A program made the position numbers and the translations under genes. A stretch of 64,000 nt of DNA from Clostridia bacterium (GTDB lineage: Bacteria; Bacillota; Clostridia; TANB77; CAG-508). This document shows, one piece after another, positions 8,038 through 15,956 of this stretch. The notes under the pieces are model-generated. The model ran no database searches. It was given only the letters and a program-made list of their open reading frames with translations, and was not told where the DNA came from. Numbering within the stretch: the first letter of the stretch is position 1; each line of letters opens with the position of its first letter. The stretch covers positions 1-64,000 of the forward strand of contig JAFWYK010000012.1 in the NCBI GenBank assembly GCA_017517685.1. The letters run 5' to 3'.

Positions 8038-9123
8038 ATGAAGATTAACCTTATGAAAACTCGGACACTTTTTGTCTTGACAGGCAACCCTGTCGACGTC
8101 TCTGCAGTTCTTAGTGAACTCCAGTTCAAGGGTCTCATCACGGCGCCTTACGGCATCGTAACTGACTCTAAGGACGTCCAGAACGCTTTCAGATACAACA
8201 AGTGCTATGTTTGCGCAGCAGATGACTATCCGGAGCAGATTCCTGATTCCGCCATCATGGTCACTGTTTACCGCACCGGCATTACCAACGGCATCGCAGC
8301 CGACATCCACGTTCCTAGGATCGCAGCCAACCTTCCTGATATCGCCAAGCAGTTTGAGAGCCTTGCTCACAATCTCGGTGTTGATATCGGCGACCACAAG
8401 TCTAACAGCTCTGGTCTTTCTGGCTCTCCTGACGGTCATGAGAAACCGCACTGCTTCTGTTGCGACCATCGCGACGGCAAGCGCTCTGACAACGAACCTC
8501 CTCTTTACAAGTCGAAGAACTTCTTCGTCTTCCCTGGTTCTGGTCAGTTTGCACTCGGTTATCTCCAGATTTGTCCTAATCAGCACGTGATGTCCCTCGG
8601 TGAACTCCCTTACGAAGTGATTCAGGAATTCAACAATGTCCTTGCGGACGTTGAATACATCCTCAAGCTTACATTCAATTGTAAGAGCACTTTGATTTGG
8701 GAAAATGGTAGTGGCGCTTCCGGTATCGGTAAGGCCAAGGATTCCATTGTGCACTCCCATGTGCACATCATTCCTTCCAACCTCACTAGTGATGATGTCA
8801 AAGAAGTTTCCGGTTTCGATTTTGAGACCATTACTCTCGATCAGCTTTCTAACTTCAAGCAGTATTCTTACTTGCTTGTCAGAACGCCCGACGAAGAGCA
8901 TTGGATTATCAACAATGACCCGAAACTCTACATTCCTCGTCAGTACGTTCGTCAGATCGTAGCTGCGGAATACAACATCCCTGGTGATCTCTGGAATTGG
9001 CGTAAGTATCCGTTCCCTGAGAACATGCGCAACACTTCCGTCAGAATCATCGATGCACTCAAGCGTAATTGGGACATGCTCCCTGACCGCATCAAAGTGA
9101 ACAGCTACAGCTGTATCTTCTAA
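8038..9123 (+). CDS. HIT-domain (histidine triad) protein with extra N- and C-terminal regions, foreign composition (cassette 2)
   Basis: A 361-residue protein. The central part (about 138-250) is a HIT domain: a Cys cluster CFCC at 139-142, WENGSG at 221-226 and the catalytic triad HSHVH at 239-243. HIT proteins hydrolyse or transfer nucleotides on substrates such as dinucleoside polyphosphates or AMP-amidates; the substrate here is unknown. The N-terminal ~125 residues (starting TRTLFVLTGNPVDVSAVL) look like a separate alpha/beta domain, and about 110 residues follow the HIT domain. Usual HIT proteins are 110-150 residues. G+C is about half (31, 33 and 28 of 60 in the rows at 8101, 8461 and 8881), against 11-17 of 60 in native rows checked. 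Start supported by SD AGGTG. Single-gene unit, probably acquired. Confidence 0.85.
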   Translation: MKINLMKTRTLFVLTGNPVDVSAVLSELQFKGLITAPYGIVTDSKDVQNAFRYNKCYVCAADDYPEQIPDSAIMVTVYRTGITNGIAADIHVPRIAANLPDIAKQFESLAHNLGVDIGDHKSNSSGLSGSPDGHEKPHCFCCDHRDGKRSDNEPPLYKSKNFFVFPGSGQFALGYLQICPNQHVMSLGELPYEVIQEFNNVLADVEYILKLTFNCKSTLIWENGSGASGIGKAKDSIVHSHVHIIPSNLTSDDVKEVSGFDFETITLDQLSNFKQYSYLLVRTPDEEHWIINNDPKLYIPRQYVRQIVAAEYNIPGDLWNWRKYPFPENMRNTSVRIIDALKRNWDMLPDRIKVNSYSCIF

Positions 9124-9150
9124 ATTCTGATTAGAAGTCACCTAAGTACC

Positions 9151-9205
9151 AAAAGGACCCATGAAATGCCCGTAAATACGGCGCGCCCATGGGTCCTTCT
9201 TCTTT
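9151..9205 (+). terminator. Terminator of cassette 2
   Basis: Eleven-pair stem AAGGACCCATG (9153-9163) with CATGGGTCCTT (9188-9198), a small inner hairpin (CCGT/ACGG), then a T-rich run. More G+C-rich than native terminators here. Confidence 0.9.
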
Positions 9206-9211
9206 TTATTT

Positions 9212-10084
9212 TTAATTTGTTTCAGAAACAGTAGTTAATTCAATATATTGATCAATTAGTACAGCTGCTGCTATTACTAGATTAATATTTGTTTTATCAT
9301 TAACTTCTATTCTATATTCTTTTTTAATTTGTGGATCTAAACAATCTATAGCTCCAATCACAATATCACTTAATTCTATTGTATAATGATTATCTGTATA
9401 ATCTGCTGATATTTTGATTTTTCTATCATTTCCAAGTGAAATAAATCTTGTTTTAACAGAAGATTTATCTAATTTAATATCTGTAATTCTAAATGGTTTT
9501 TCTTGAATAGTAATAATGTCATTATCTATCTTTTCGTAGCTAACGCTAACAACTTCCATCTTATTACTTGTGTTTTTTATTGAATAAAGCTTATTTAGTG
9601 GTTTATCTACCGCTTCGTATACAACTTTATTATTAATATCTTTAAATTCAAAATATGAACCTGCAGAAAATATTTTGGCAATTTTCTTTTCTTTTTGCTC
9701 CATTTTTAAAGTCATTTTAGATGAAGTAATATGTTCTTTAATTTTTCCATTTTTCATATAATCTTGTAATAGTTCTGAAATTTGATCAATCATACGATCT
9801 GCTTGAGCCATTTCTATATTCTTGCCTTCTTCAACTGATGGAGCTTTATCTGCAATCATTCCTTCTTCTAAAAATCTTTCAATTATTATTTGTTTTCCTT
9901 GTATTTTAATTTCAGCATCATATTTACCACTTAATTTAACAATAATTGTTTTAACACCTAAATTAGAATTAATTTTCATTTCTCCCATATCTTTTTGATA
10001 TTGTTCTAATAATTCATAAATTCCTTCAATTGTTAAATTGTTGTTATTTTTTATTCTTTTAAATCCTTCAAAATCATTAAACAT
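9212..10084 (-). CDS. Cytoplasmic protein with a LURP-one/Tubby-like C-terminal domain
   Basis: A 290-residue protein with no signal peptide or membrane segment. Residues from about 135 to the end resemble the LURP-one-related (DUF567, YxjI-type) beta-barrel. They show the pattern AGSYFEFKDINNKVVYEAVD, alternating strands through the middle, and a closing hydrophobic helix INLVIAAAVLIDQYIE typical of that fold. The N-terminal 130 residues are charged and probably helical, with no recognised domain. The function of bacterial members is unknown. It has its own promoter and lies between cassette 2 and rpmE. The assignment is by pattern only. Confidence 0.65.
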   Translation of the reverse strand: MFNDFEGFKRIKNNNNLTIEGIYELLEQYQKDMGEMKINSNLGVKTIIVKLSGKYDAEIKIQGKQIIIERFLEEGMIADKAPSVEEGKNIEMAQADRMIDQISELLQDYMKNGKIKEHITSSKMTLKMEQKEKKIAKIFSAGSYFEFKDINNKVVYEAVDKPLNKLYSIKNTSNKMEVVSVSYEKIDNDIITIQEKPFRITDIKLDKSSVKTRFISLGNDRKIKISADYTDNHYTIELSDIVIGAIDCLDPQIKKEYRIEVNDKTNINLVIAAAVLIDQYIELTTVSETN

Positions 10085-10120
10085 ATATTCATCCTCACTT
10101 TTTGAATATTTACTTTAATT

Positions 10121-10149
10121 ATTTTATCATTAAGACTAATATTTAACAA
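10121..10149 (-). promoter_or_regulatory. Promoter of the LURP-one-like gene
   Basis: TTGTTA (10144-10149) and TAAAAT (10121-10126), 17 nt apart, minus strand. Confidence 0.6.
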
Positions 10150-10163
10150 TACTTTTAAAAACA

Positions 10164-10195
10164 AAAAATCCTAGGTTAATACCTAGGAATTTTTT
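10164..10195 (-). terminator. Terminator of rpmE
   Basis: Stem TCCTAGGT...ACCTAGGA between an A-run and a T-run. It would work in either direction, but only rpmE ends here. A second short palindrome (TTGCGCAA) lies between it and the rpmE stop. Confidence 0.8.
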
Positions 10196-10229
10196 ATTGC
10201 GCAATAAATTTTTATATATTCGATATGAA

Positions 10230-10430
10230 TTAAGCCATACCGTATTTTTTCTTAAATTTATCTGCTCTACCACCTGTAGTGTTTTGTTTTAAGCTTCCTG
10301 TCCAGTATGGATGACATTTAGAGCAAACATCAACTTTCATTTCTGGTTTAGTTGAATTTGTTTCCATTACATTTCCACATGCACAAATAATTTTAGAAGC
10401 TGTATAATTTGGTTGTATTTCTGCTTTCAT
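10230..10430 (-). CDS. rpmE: 50S ribosomal protein L31, zinc-binding form
   Basis: A 66-residue ribosomal protein of the large subunit. A zinc ribbon is visible: CAC followed by CSKC (VDVCSKCHPYWTG), so this is the metal-containing paralogue. The ATG at 10430 is chosen because AGAGGTG lies 6 nt upstream. An in-frame GTG at 10439 overlaps that SD and is unlikely. It has its own promoter and terminator. Confidence 0.95.
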   Translation of the reverse strand: MKAEIQPNYTASKIICACGNVMETNSTKPEMKVDVCSKCHPYWTGSLKQNTTGGRADKFKKKYGMA

Positions 10431-10471
10431 GCAATTCACCTCTTTCCTGAATTTTTAAAACAATCTTTTAT

Positions 10472-10500
10472 ATAATAACATAATATTTTTTACAATGCAA
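10472..10500 (-). promoter_or_regulatory. Promoter of rpmE
   Basis: TTGCAT (10495-10500) and TATTAT (10472-10477), 17 nt apart, minus strand, just after the upstream gene's stop. I see no terminator hairpin for that gene, so read-through into rpmE is possible. Confidence 0.75.
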
Positions 10501-10516
10501 GCTTTTTTTATGTTTT

Positions 10517-10951
10517 TTATTTCTTTTGTAATCCCATGAAGTCTAATACTTTATTAAATAAACCTTCACTATATGAAACTACTGTTGAACCATCTTTATT
10601 TTCTGTAGTTGTTTCATTTGTTACTTCATTTACTACAGCCGAATCTGTAGTTGTATTTGTATCAGCAACTACTGTGTTTTCTACAGCAGTATTTGTTACT
10701 GGTTCTATAGTAACAGATGAATCAACATTATTTGTATTTTGAGTAACTTCTTGATTTACAACACCTTCAATAATATCTGGATTTGTGGCCTTCTCATCAT
10801 CTTTTGAAAAATCAAAAACTACACTTCCATCATTAACGCTCTCTAAATTTACTTCTAACGAATGTCTATTAACTATTTTGCTCATTATATTAAACAAACA
10901 AGCTACGATACATACAGCTAATAATACTTTTTTCCACATTTTAGCTAACAT
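10517..10951 (-). CDS. Membrane-anchored Thr/Val/Asn-rich protein, unknown function
   Basis: A 144-residue protein with one N-terminal membrane segment (KKVLLAVCIVACLFNIM). The external region is low-complexity, dominated by Thr, Val, Asn and Glu (about 65-120), and ends in a short amphipathic helix (GLFNKVLDFMGLQ). No domain is recognised. The composition resembles the C-terminal tail of the protein encoded at 11061-12719. The start is supported by AAGGAGGAA. Promoter and transcript are its own. Confidence 0.7.
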   Translation of the reverse strand: MLAKMWKKVLLAVCIVACLFNIMSKIVNRHSLEVNLESVNDGSVVFDFSKDDEKATNPDIIEGVVNQEVTQNTNNVDSSVTIEPVTNTAVENTVVADTNTTTDSAVVNEVTNETTTENKDGSTVVSYSEGLFNKVLDFMGLQKK

Positions 10952-10987
10952 ACATTTCCTCCTTCATCATCTCTTACTACAACTATT

Positions 10988-11016
10988 ATTATACTGGTTT
11001 TTTTCTTAAAAGTCAA
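10988..11016 (-). promoter_or_regulatory. Consensus promoter of the Thr-rich protein gene
   Basis: TTGACT (11011-11016) and TATAAT (10988-10993), 17 nt apart, minus strand. Confidence 0.85.
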
Positions 11017-11049
11017 TACAGTCATTTACATTTATGTAAACGACTGTAT
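11016..11049 (-). terminator. Terminator-like hairpin after the RsiV-like protein gene
   Basis: Eight-pair stem ATACAGTC (11016-11023) with GACTGTAT (11042-11049) and an inner TTTAC/GTAAA stem. It lies 12 nt past the stop of the minus-strand gene. The U-tract on that strand is modest. Confidence 0.65.
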
Positions 11050-11060
11050 CATTTTTTGTT

Positions 11061-12719
11061 TTAATTAATTGTGTTAGTTGTATTTTGATAAACTGTAGTG
11101 TTATCAACCAAATCACTATCATCTATATTATCTGCGATAGTATTATCAATTACAATATCATCTTCTACAGTATTATTTGATATAGTATTAGTAACAGAGT
11201 TAGTTATAGTATTAGTAACTGAATTTGTATAATCATCTACTACCGGCTCTTCATCTAAAACTTCATCTGAGCCACCTTCTATTTCAGGTTCATACTCTTC
11301 ACCTTGAACAACCATTGTTACATCATTATTTTGATCAAAATACAAATCAAAATATTCATATTCTAATTTACTTTCATCAAAATTTGGTTCTTCATATGAA
11401 TCTGTTGATGAATCTATATATCTTAGAATATAATCTTTATTTTCTTCAAAAAATGTTTTTGGCATAGTTCTAATATAACCAGATCCATGTTCCCATCTAT
11501 CTTCATAATCAACATAGAAAGAACAAATATAAACTATACTTGGATCAGCTTGTCTTATTAAATAATTCTTTACCTTTTCAACTCTTTGACTAACAATATC
11601 TTCATACCCTGGTCCAGCATTTGAACTAATTTGTACTAAAACATTAGGGCTAATTTCATCAAATTCAAATTGTGCCATATATTCATCATCAATTGCATAT
11701 CTAAACACATATGTTCTTTCTTCTAAATCGCCATCAGTATATAGACTTTCATTCTTTAAAAATCTAGTATAGATAGCAATATAATCTACGAAATCATACA
11801 TATCTATAGAAAAATAATCTACATCCATATATTTACTTTTATCGGGGAAATATATAGTGATATATCTCTCAGAAATAGAAAATTTTAGGCTGTCAAAGTT
11901 TCTTTTAAATCTATTAACCATTCTTACAACATCATTTTCTATTAAACCATAATCGACATTATCCATATCAAAATCCCATGAATACTCATCGTTTTCAGTA
12001 TCAACATATTTCATTGACTTTATTACATGTTCATATGCTGTTTGAGCAATAATAAAATTCAGATCAGCATCATTAGTAAATACTTCTTCAAAAGTTATCT
12101 CTTCGCCTGTATCTAATCTTATATTAAATGCGCCCATCTCAGATTTTAATAATTCTTCACTCGAATAATATTCTTCACCTGTATTAGCATATGCGGCAGC
12201 AGATACATCAATACTAATAACATTTCCAAATCCAGGTGAATATGTACTAACTGTTATATTAATTTTACCTGTATGCTCATCAATTATATATTCTTTTTTT
12301 AAACTATTAACTTTATCTAATATTTTTTTATTAATCTTATCTTCGACATATGAATTTTTTAATCCATCAATTTTAGCATAAGTAATTGATATTCTATTTA
12401 TTATCTCATCAGCAATACCATCAGCATCATAATCAAAATAATCGTATTGTTCACCTATTTCTTCATTTACTTCTTCTATAATAAGATTGTTTAATGCATA
12501 TTTATCTTTAAGTGTAACCTTTCTTACATCAGCAAGTTCTTTCTTTTTTACTTTCTCAAAGACTTCATTTGTATTTGCATTTTCTGATAAGTTTTTGTTA
12601 GAGTTTTTAAAAATAATTAAACCTGTAGTAATTGAAGTTGCAATTATAAAATAAATTAAAATTAGAACCCATACTTTTACTTTAAAAGTTTTCTTATTTT
12701 CATTATTTAACTCCGACAT
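11061..12719 (-). CDS. Membrane-anchored protein with an RsiV/PdaC-like (DUF3298-type) domain
   Basis: A 552-residue protein with a cytoplasmic N-terminus, one membrane segment (about 15-38) and a large external part. The segment around residues 130-235 resembles the DUF3298-type domain of RsiV and PdaC: MGAFNIRLDTGEEITFEEVF matches the usual 'fnl..G..l.l.dlF' signature. An acidic stretch and a low-complexity VTNTITNSVTNTISN tail close the protein. In RsiV that domain binds lysozyme and restrains a sigma factor, but no sigma factor gene is adjacent, so the role is open. Its start overlaps the end of the upstream PstS-like gene by 17 nt, with SD GAGGAGG inside that gene. The two are therefore translationally coupled. 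Confidence 0.65.
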   Translation of the reverse strand: MSELNNENKKTFKVKVWVLILIYFIIATSITTGLIIFKNSNKNLSENANTNEVFEKVKKKELADVRKVTLKDKYALNNLIIEEVNEEIGEQYDYFDYDADGIADEIINRISITYAKIDGLKNSYVEDKINKKILDKVNSLKKEYIIDEHTGKINITVSTYSPGFGNVISIDVSAAAYANTGEEYYSSEELLKSEMGAFNIRLDTGEEITFEEVFTNDADLNFIIAQTAYEHVIKSMKYVDTENDEYSWDFDMDNVDYGLIENDVVRMVNRFKRNFDSLKFSISERYITIYFPDKSKYMDVDYFSIDMYDFVDYIAIYTRFLKNESLYTDGDLEERTYVFRYAIDDEYMAQFEFDEISPNVLVQISSNAGPGYEDIVSQRVEKVKNYLIRQADPSIVYICSFYVDYEDRWEHGSGYIRTMPKTFFEENKDYILRYIDSSTDSYEEPNFDESKLEYEYFDLYFDQNNDVTMVVQGEEYEPEIEGGSDEVLDEEPVVDDYTNSVTNTITNSVTNTISNNTVEDDIVIDNTIADNIDDSDLVDNTTVYQNTTNTIN

Positions 12720-13638
12720 AACCTGCCTCCTCAGCTACTTTTTGTCCTTCTTCTGAAAGCATAGCATTAACTAATTTTTGTGCATCCGCACTTGTATCAC
12801 CTTTACGAGTTACAATATAATATGCTGTATTTAAAGTATATTCACCATTTTTAATAGTTTCATTTGTTGGTTTAACTCCATCAACCGCTAATAACTTTAT
12901 TTTGTTTGAAATCTCTTCATCAATTGTTTCGAATATTGTTGTCGCATAATAATAGTAAGAATATCCAATTGCATTTTCACCATTATCATAATCAGCAACT
13001 AAATTAATGATTGATTCCATTGTTTCTACTAAATTTTCTTTTAAAGGTGTCATAAGTTTTGTATCTTTCATAACTAAAGATAACATACCTGTTTGACTTC
13101 CTGAGTTAGCTGGTCTTTGAAAAGGTCTAATAACACCAGCATTTCCACCAACTTCATTCCAATTAACTGTTTTTCCAGAATAAATCTTTTTAATTTGTGA
13201 AAGTGAAAGATTATTAACTGGATTGTTTGAATTTACATAGAATACAAATCCTTCTCTAACAACAGGTGTTACTTCTAACTCTACACCTTTATCTTTAGCA
13301 TATTGTAATTCATCTGCAGAAGGTTCTGTTACAACTATAACATCAACTTCTTTATCAATTAATCTTAAATATGCAGGATGTGTATTTGTATAATCATACC
13401 AAGATTCAGATATATTATTTTCTCCAGTAAATGCAGCTGCAAAAGCATCTGTTAAAGGTTGTGTTGCAAGTGAAGCATCTACTTTAGGATAATTTTCAAG
13501 TGTAAATAATGCTTGTTTTTCATTTTGAACTACTACTTCATTTTCAGACTCACCTGTGAAATGAAAATATGCAAAAACGCATCCAACAGTAATTAAAACA
13601 AACACTAATAATGTAATTAAAATTGTTTTATTTTTCAT
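12703..13638 (-). CDS. PstS-like phosphate-binding protein, membrane-anchored, orphan
   Basis: A 311-residue member of the periplasmic binding protein family used for phosphate. Diagnostic segments are VDVIVVTEPSADE, GFVFYVNSNNPVNNLS, IKKIYSGKTVNWNEVGG, RPANSGSQTGM (the oxyanion-binding loop) and the C-terminal AMLSEEGQKVAEEAGYV. The N-terminus is a membrane segment with TVGC, which is not a clean lipobox. No pstC, pstA, pstB or phoU is nearby. Instead it is coupled by a 17-nt overlap to an RsiV-like domain protein, so a sensing role is as likely as transport. An SD (AAGGAGGG) and a -10 box near 13666 lie upstream. Confidence 0.85.
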   Translation of the reverse strand: MKNKTILITLLVFVLITVGCVFAYFHFTGESENEVVVQNEKQALFTLENYPKVDASLATQPLTDAFAAAFTGENNISESWYDYTNTHPAYLRLIDKEVDVIVVTEPSADELQYAKDKGVELEVTPVVREGFVFYVNSNNPVNNLSLSQIKKIYSGKTVNWNEVGGNAGVIRPFQRPANSGSQTGMLSLVMKDTKLMTPLKENLVETMESIINLVADYDNGENAIGYSYYYYATTIFETIDEEISNKIKLLAVDGVKPTNETIKNGEYTLNTAYYIVTRKGDTSADAQKLVNAMLSEEGQKVAEEAGYVGVK

Positions 13639-13747
13639 AAGTTTATCCCTCCTTAAAATTAAGTATTATAATCGTATCATAAATCCAATAATATTAATAG
13701 TTATTTTTAGTTTTTAATAACTTTTTTCACTTTTTTACAAAAATCAC

Positions 13748-13776
13748 TTGTTTTTTTAAAAAGATTATGTTAGACT
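13748..13776 (+). promoter_or_regulatory. Probable promoter of rpmB
   Basis: TTGTTT (13748-13753) and TAGACT (13771-13776), 17 nt apart. The -10 box is weak. Confidence 0.5.
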
Positions 13777-13819
13777 ATTATTTAGTCAGTTTATTAATTT
13801 ATATGGAGGTGCTTTAGAT

Positions 13820-14020
13820 ATGGCAAAATGCGCATTTTGTGGAAAAGAAACAAGCTTTGGAAAACAACTTAGTATAACACGTTCTCATATCAGTAAAAGA
13901 ACTACTAGAACTGTAAAACCTAACTTAAGAACAGTAAAAGCTGTAGTTGATGGAAACGTAAAAAGAGTTTCTGTATGTTCTAAATGTTTACGTTCTGGAA
14001 AAGTTCAAAGAGCTGTTTAA
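13820..14020 (+). CDS. rpmB: 50S ribosomal protein L28, zinc-binding form
   Basis: A 66-residue protein with CAFCGK at residues 4-9 and CSKC near the C-terminus, forming a zinc ribbon; RSHISKRTTRTVKPNLR is the usual core. SD GGAGGTG lies upstream. It converges on spoVM, the same partnership seen in Bacillus, where rpmB and spoVM are neighbours. Confidence 0.96.
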   Translation: MAKCAFCGKETSFGKQLSITRSHISKRTTRTVKPNLRTVKAVVDGNVKRVSVCSKCLRSGKVQRAV

Positions 14021-14045
14021 TCTTAGAAACATATTTAATTTATAT

Positions 14046-14078
14046 AAAAAAGAGTAATTTTGAAAATTACTCTTTTTT
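14046..14078. terminator. Bidirectional terminator between rpmB and spoVM
   Basis: Near-perfect palindrome with arms AAAAAGAGTAATTTT and AAAATTACTCTTTTT, giving A- and T-runs on both strands. It serves both convergent genes. Confidence 0.9.
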
Positions 14079-14093
14079 TATTTTCTTTAAAAA

Positions 14094-14171
14094 CTATGTA
14101 GTTTTTATTCCAAATATAAACTTTACTATTCTTCTTAATCCCTTAGGGACTTTTTTAACTACAATTGTCAT
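14094..14171 (-). CDS. spoVM: Stage V sporulation protein M, 25-residue membrane-curvature-sensing peptide
   Basis: This short gene reads MTIVVKKVPKGLRRIVKFIFG followed by IKTT. Aligned without gaps to Bacillus SpoVM (26 residues), it keeps Pro9, Lys10, Leu12, Ile15, Val16, a basic residue at 17 and Gly21. In Bacillus, Pro9 is needed for the amphipathic helix to lie in convex membranes. SpoVM marks the outer forespore membrane and recruits SpoIVA, the base of the spore coat. Further support is a G-rich SD (GGGGGA), the short distance (12 nt) from the upstream small gene, and the neighbouring rpmB. The sequence match is seen; the family match is from memory of Bacillus SpoVM. Confidence 0.88.
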   Translation of the reverse strand: MTIVVKKVPKGLRRIVKFIFGIKTT

Positions 14172-14183
14172 ACTTATTCCCCC

Positions 14184-14339
14184 TTACTTACCAAATAAAT
14201 ATTTAATACCACCAATAAACATTCCTATTCCAATCAAGAACATCCAGGCAACTGTCGGAAGAAATAAAAATAGAAGAATTCCTATACCAAAACCAATTAA
14301 AATCCCTGCAATTACTTTTTTAAACTTACAAAAAAACAT
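14184..14339 (-). CDS. Small hydrophobic protein (51 residues) co-transcribed with spoVM
   Basis: It starts MFFCKFKKVIAGILIGFGIG and ends GGIKYLFGK. Two hydrophobic stretches (about 9-28 and 30-47), separated by a proline, suggest a membrane hairpin. A strong SD (GGAGGAGA) lies 7 nt before the ATG. It sits 12 nt upstream of spoVM on the same strand, so a forespore or mother-cell membrane role is plausible. No family is recognised. Confidence 0.75.
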   Translation of the reverse strand: MFFCKFKKVIAGILIGFGIGILLFLFLPTVAWMFLIGIGMFIGGIKYLFGK

Positions 14340-14407
14340 AATTATCTCCTCCTTTTTTATATAATATTTAAGAAGCTATTTTTTAGTTACAAAATTAAAT
14401 GACATAA

Positions 14408-14443
14408 AAGAAAAAGAAGAGATAAATAATTACCTCTTCTTCT
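14408..14443 (-). terminator. Terminator of the acidic protein gene
   Basis: Eight-pair stem AAGAAGAG (14414-14421) with CTCTTCTT (14434-14441), followed by a U-rich run on the minus strand. Confidence 0.7.
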
Positions 14444-14477
14444 TATTAGTTTAGTGCTTAAAATTTATTAATTTAGA

Positions 14478-14948
14478 TTATTCTTCGTCATCATTTTCTT
14501 CTTGATCATGATTGTCATCATCATCTTCTTCATCATCATCAAATTCTTCTGTATACTCGCCACAATGATGTGTACAATGTGCACAGCTTTCTTCTGAACA
14601 TGATGAATATTCTTCTGAAATAACAGCTCCACCTACATAAGCAATATCTTCTAGTAAATCTAAAACTTCATCTTCATTTAATTCGTCTTCATTTACTAAA
14701 ACTTTATCAATTTCAAATTCTTCTACATTAGAATCAATTTTAAATCTAATTAATATTGTGCAAGGTTCATCATCGCAGAAAGCATCACCTGTAAAATCTA
14801 CATATACCTCTCCATTTTCTTTAACAACATTATAATTAATGTTATCAAAAAAAGATTCGAATAATTCACCAATTTTAAAATCTGGAACAGCATTAAATTC
14901 ACCGTTACAAATTAATTCTATATATTTTTCCTCTGGTACGTTTTCCAT
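14478..14948 (-). CDS. Acidic cytoplasmic protein with a Cys/His cluster and poly-acidic tail
   Basis: Start taken at ATG 14948 (reading MENVPEEKYIEL). AAGGAG lies 9 nt upstream, and the promoter -10 box (14984-14989) overlaps the longer reading frame's start, ruling that out. The 156-residue protein has a domain at about 15-105 of the form IGELFESFFDNINYNVV...VDFTGDAF. I associate this with a domain common in lipoproteins and soluble proteins of gut Firmicutes, but cannot name its function. Next comes a Cys/His cluster (SSCSEESCAHCTHHCGE) that could bind metal, then an Asp/Glu run. Confidence 0.7.
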   Translation of the reverse strand: MENVPEEKYIELICNGEFNAVPDFKIGELFESFFDNINYNVVKENGEVYVDFTGDAFCDDEPCTILIRFKIDSNVEEFEIDKVLVNEDELNEDEVLDLLEDIAYVGGAVISEEYSSCSEESCAHCTHHCGEYTEEFDDDEEDDDDNHDQEENDDEE

Positions 14949-14983
14949 AATAACTAACTCCTTTATAAATAAGTTCGGTAAAT

Positions 14984-15012
14984 ATAATAACACAATTTTT
15001 AATAGTTTACAA
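14984..15012 (-). promoter_or_regulatory. Promoter of the acidic protein gene
   Basis: TTGTAA (15007-15012) and TATTAT (14984-14989), 17 nt apart, minus strand. Confidence 0.7.
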
Positions 15013-15023
15013 CATCTTTAAAT

Positions 15024-15944
15024 TTATTTTTTCTTATTTTTCTTGATTAATTGAACATTTGGAAAAGCGTTTAATAATCTCTTATTAAATATGTTTTTGC
15101 TTTTAAATATTTCTTTTGCTTTTTTAAACTCATCATCTAAGGTAGAGATTTTTTCTTGAATTAAATTAATTCTATCTTGAGATTTTTTCTTCTCTATCTC
15201 TAATCTATCAGATAATTCTTTAAGTTCTTTTATTACTGCACTTTTAATTCTATTTCTTCTATATCTTACTTTTCTTAAAGTCTTTAGTTTAAGTTTTCTT
15301 GAACGATGCCTAACTTCTGATTCAAGTTTCATAAAAGCATATTCTGCTATTTCTTGATTTCTTTTGCTTATTTCTTCTGTGTTATCTTCTTTTTTATTAT
15401 AAGTTACATTCTTAAAAGCATTCATTATTATAAGAGAAAATATTGTATCTATGATAATTATAAAGAATAAAACCCAAGTTATAATATGTATTAAAATATC
15501 AGGTGCAGATACAAATAAATTAATCAAAATAGGATTAATTACATAAAGAAATAATGTTCCCATAATTGAAAATGGAACCAATGTTTCTAAACATACTCTA
15601 CCATTAATATTAAATCTATTATCAGAATAATCCCACCATCTTGCTTTAAAAATTTTTTCCATTAAATATCCAGTTAAATATTCAAGTACACCACAAATTA
15701 CCATTACATTTATAAATAAACTAATACAATTATCAGTAGAATTGTTTAACAGTAAAGTTATTAATACAACTCCAGTTCCATATACTGGACAATATGGTCC
15801 AATTAAAAAACCTCTATTTACATATTTCTTAACAACAAATATTCCTCCTATTGATTCCATGAACCATCCCAAGAAAGAATATACAAAGAATAACAATATG
15901 TAAAGTTCTACATTTTGTAAAATACTTAAATCACTAACAAGCAT
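15024..15944 (-). CDS. CmpB-like (putative ABC-transporter type IV) membrane protein
   Basis: A 306-residue protein with about six membrane segments in residues 10-185. The signature VNRGFLIGPYCPVYGTG near residue 42 matches the PF06541 family. The C-terminal 120 residues are highly basic and helical (RSRKLKLKTLRKVRYRRNR, then a coiled coil), and cytosolic. Despite the family name, no ATPase partner is adjacent, and transport has not been shown for this group. It lies 12 nt downstream of the alkD-like gene, so the two share a transcript. Confidence 0.8.
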   Translation of the reverse strand: MLVSDLSILQNVELYILLFFVYSFLGWFMESIGGIFVVKKYVNRGFLIGPYCPVYGTGVVLITLLLNNSTDNCISLFINVMVICGVLEYLTGYLMEKIFKARWWDYSDNRFNINGRVCLETLVPFSIMGTLFLYVINPILINLFVSAPDILIHIITWVLFFIIIIDTIFSLIIMNAFKNVTYNKKEDNTEEISKRNQEIAEYAFMKLESEVRHRSRKLKLKTLRKVRYRRNRIKSAVIKELKELSDRLEIEKKKSQDRINLIQEKISTLDDEFKKAKEIFKSKNIFNKRLLNAFPNVQLIKKNKKK

Positions 15945-15956
15945 ACTTAACCTCTC

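Noticed and set aside
8014-9141. Long open frame on the minus strand opposite the HIT gene
   Set aside because: It has no SD. The plus frame has the HIT motifs, promoter and terminator. The antisense frame is a by-product of G+C-rich codon use.
10437-10439. GTG start for rpmE
   Set aside because: It overlaps the SD AGAGGTG. The ATG at 10430 has correct spacing.
15024-15944. Calling this protein an ABC transporter subunit on the strength of its family name
   Set aside because: No ATPase partner and a long cytosolic coiled-coil tail. The family name is not evidence of transport.
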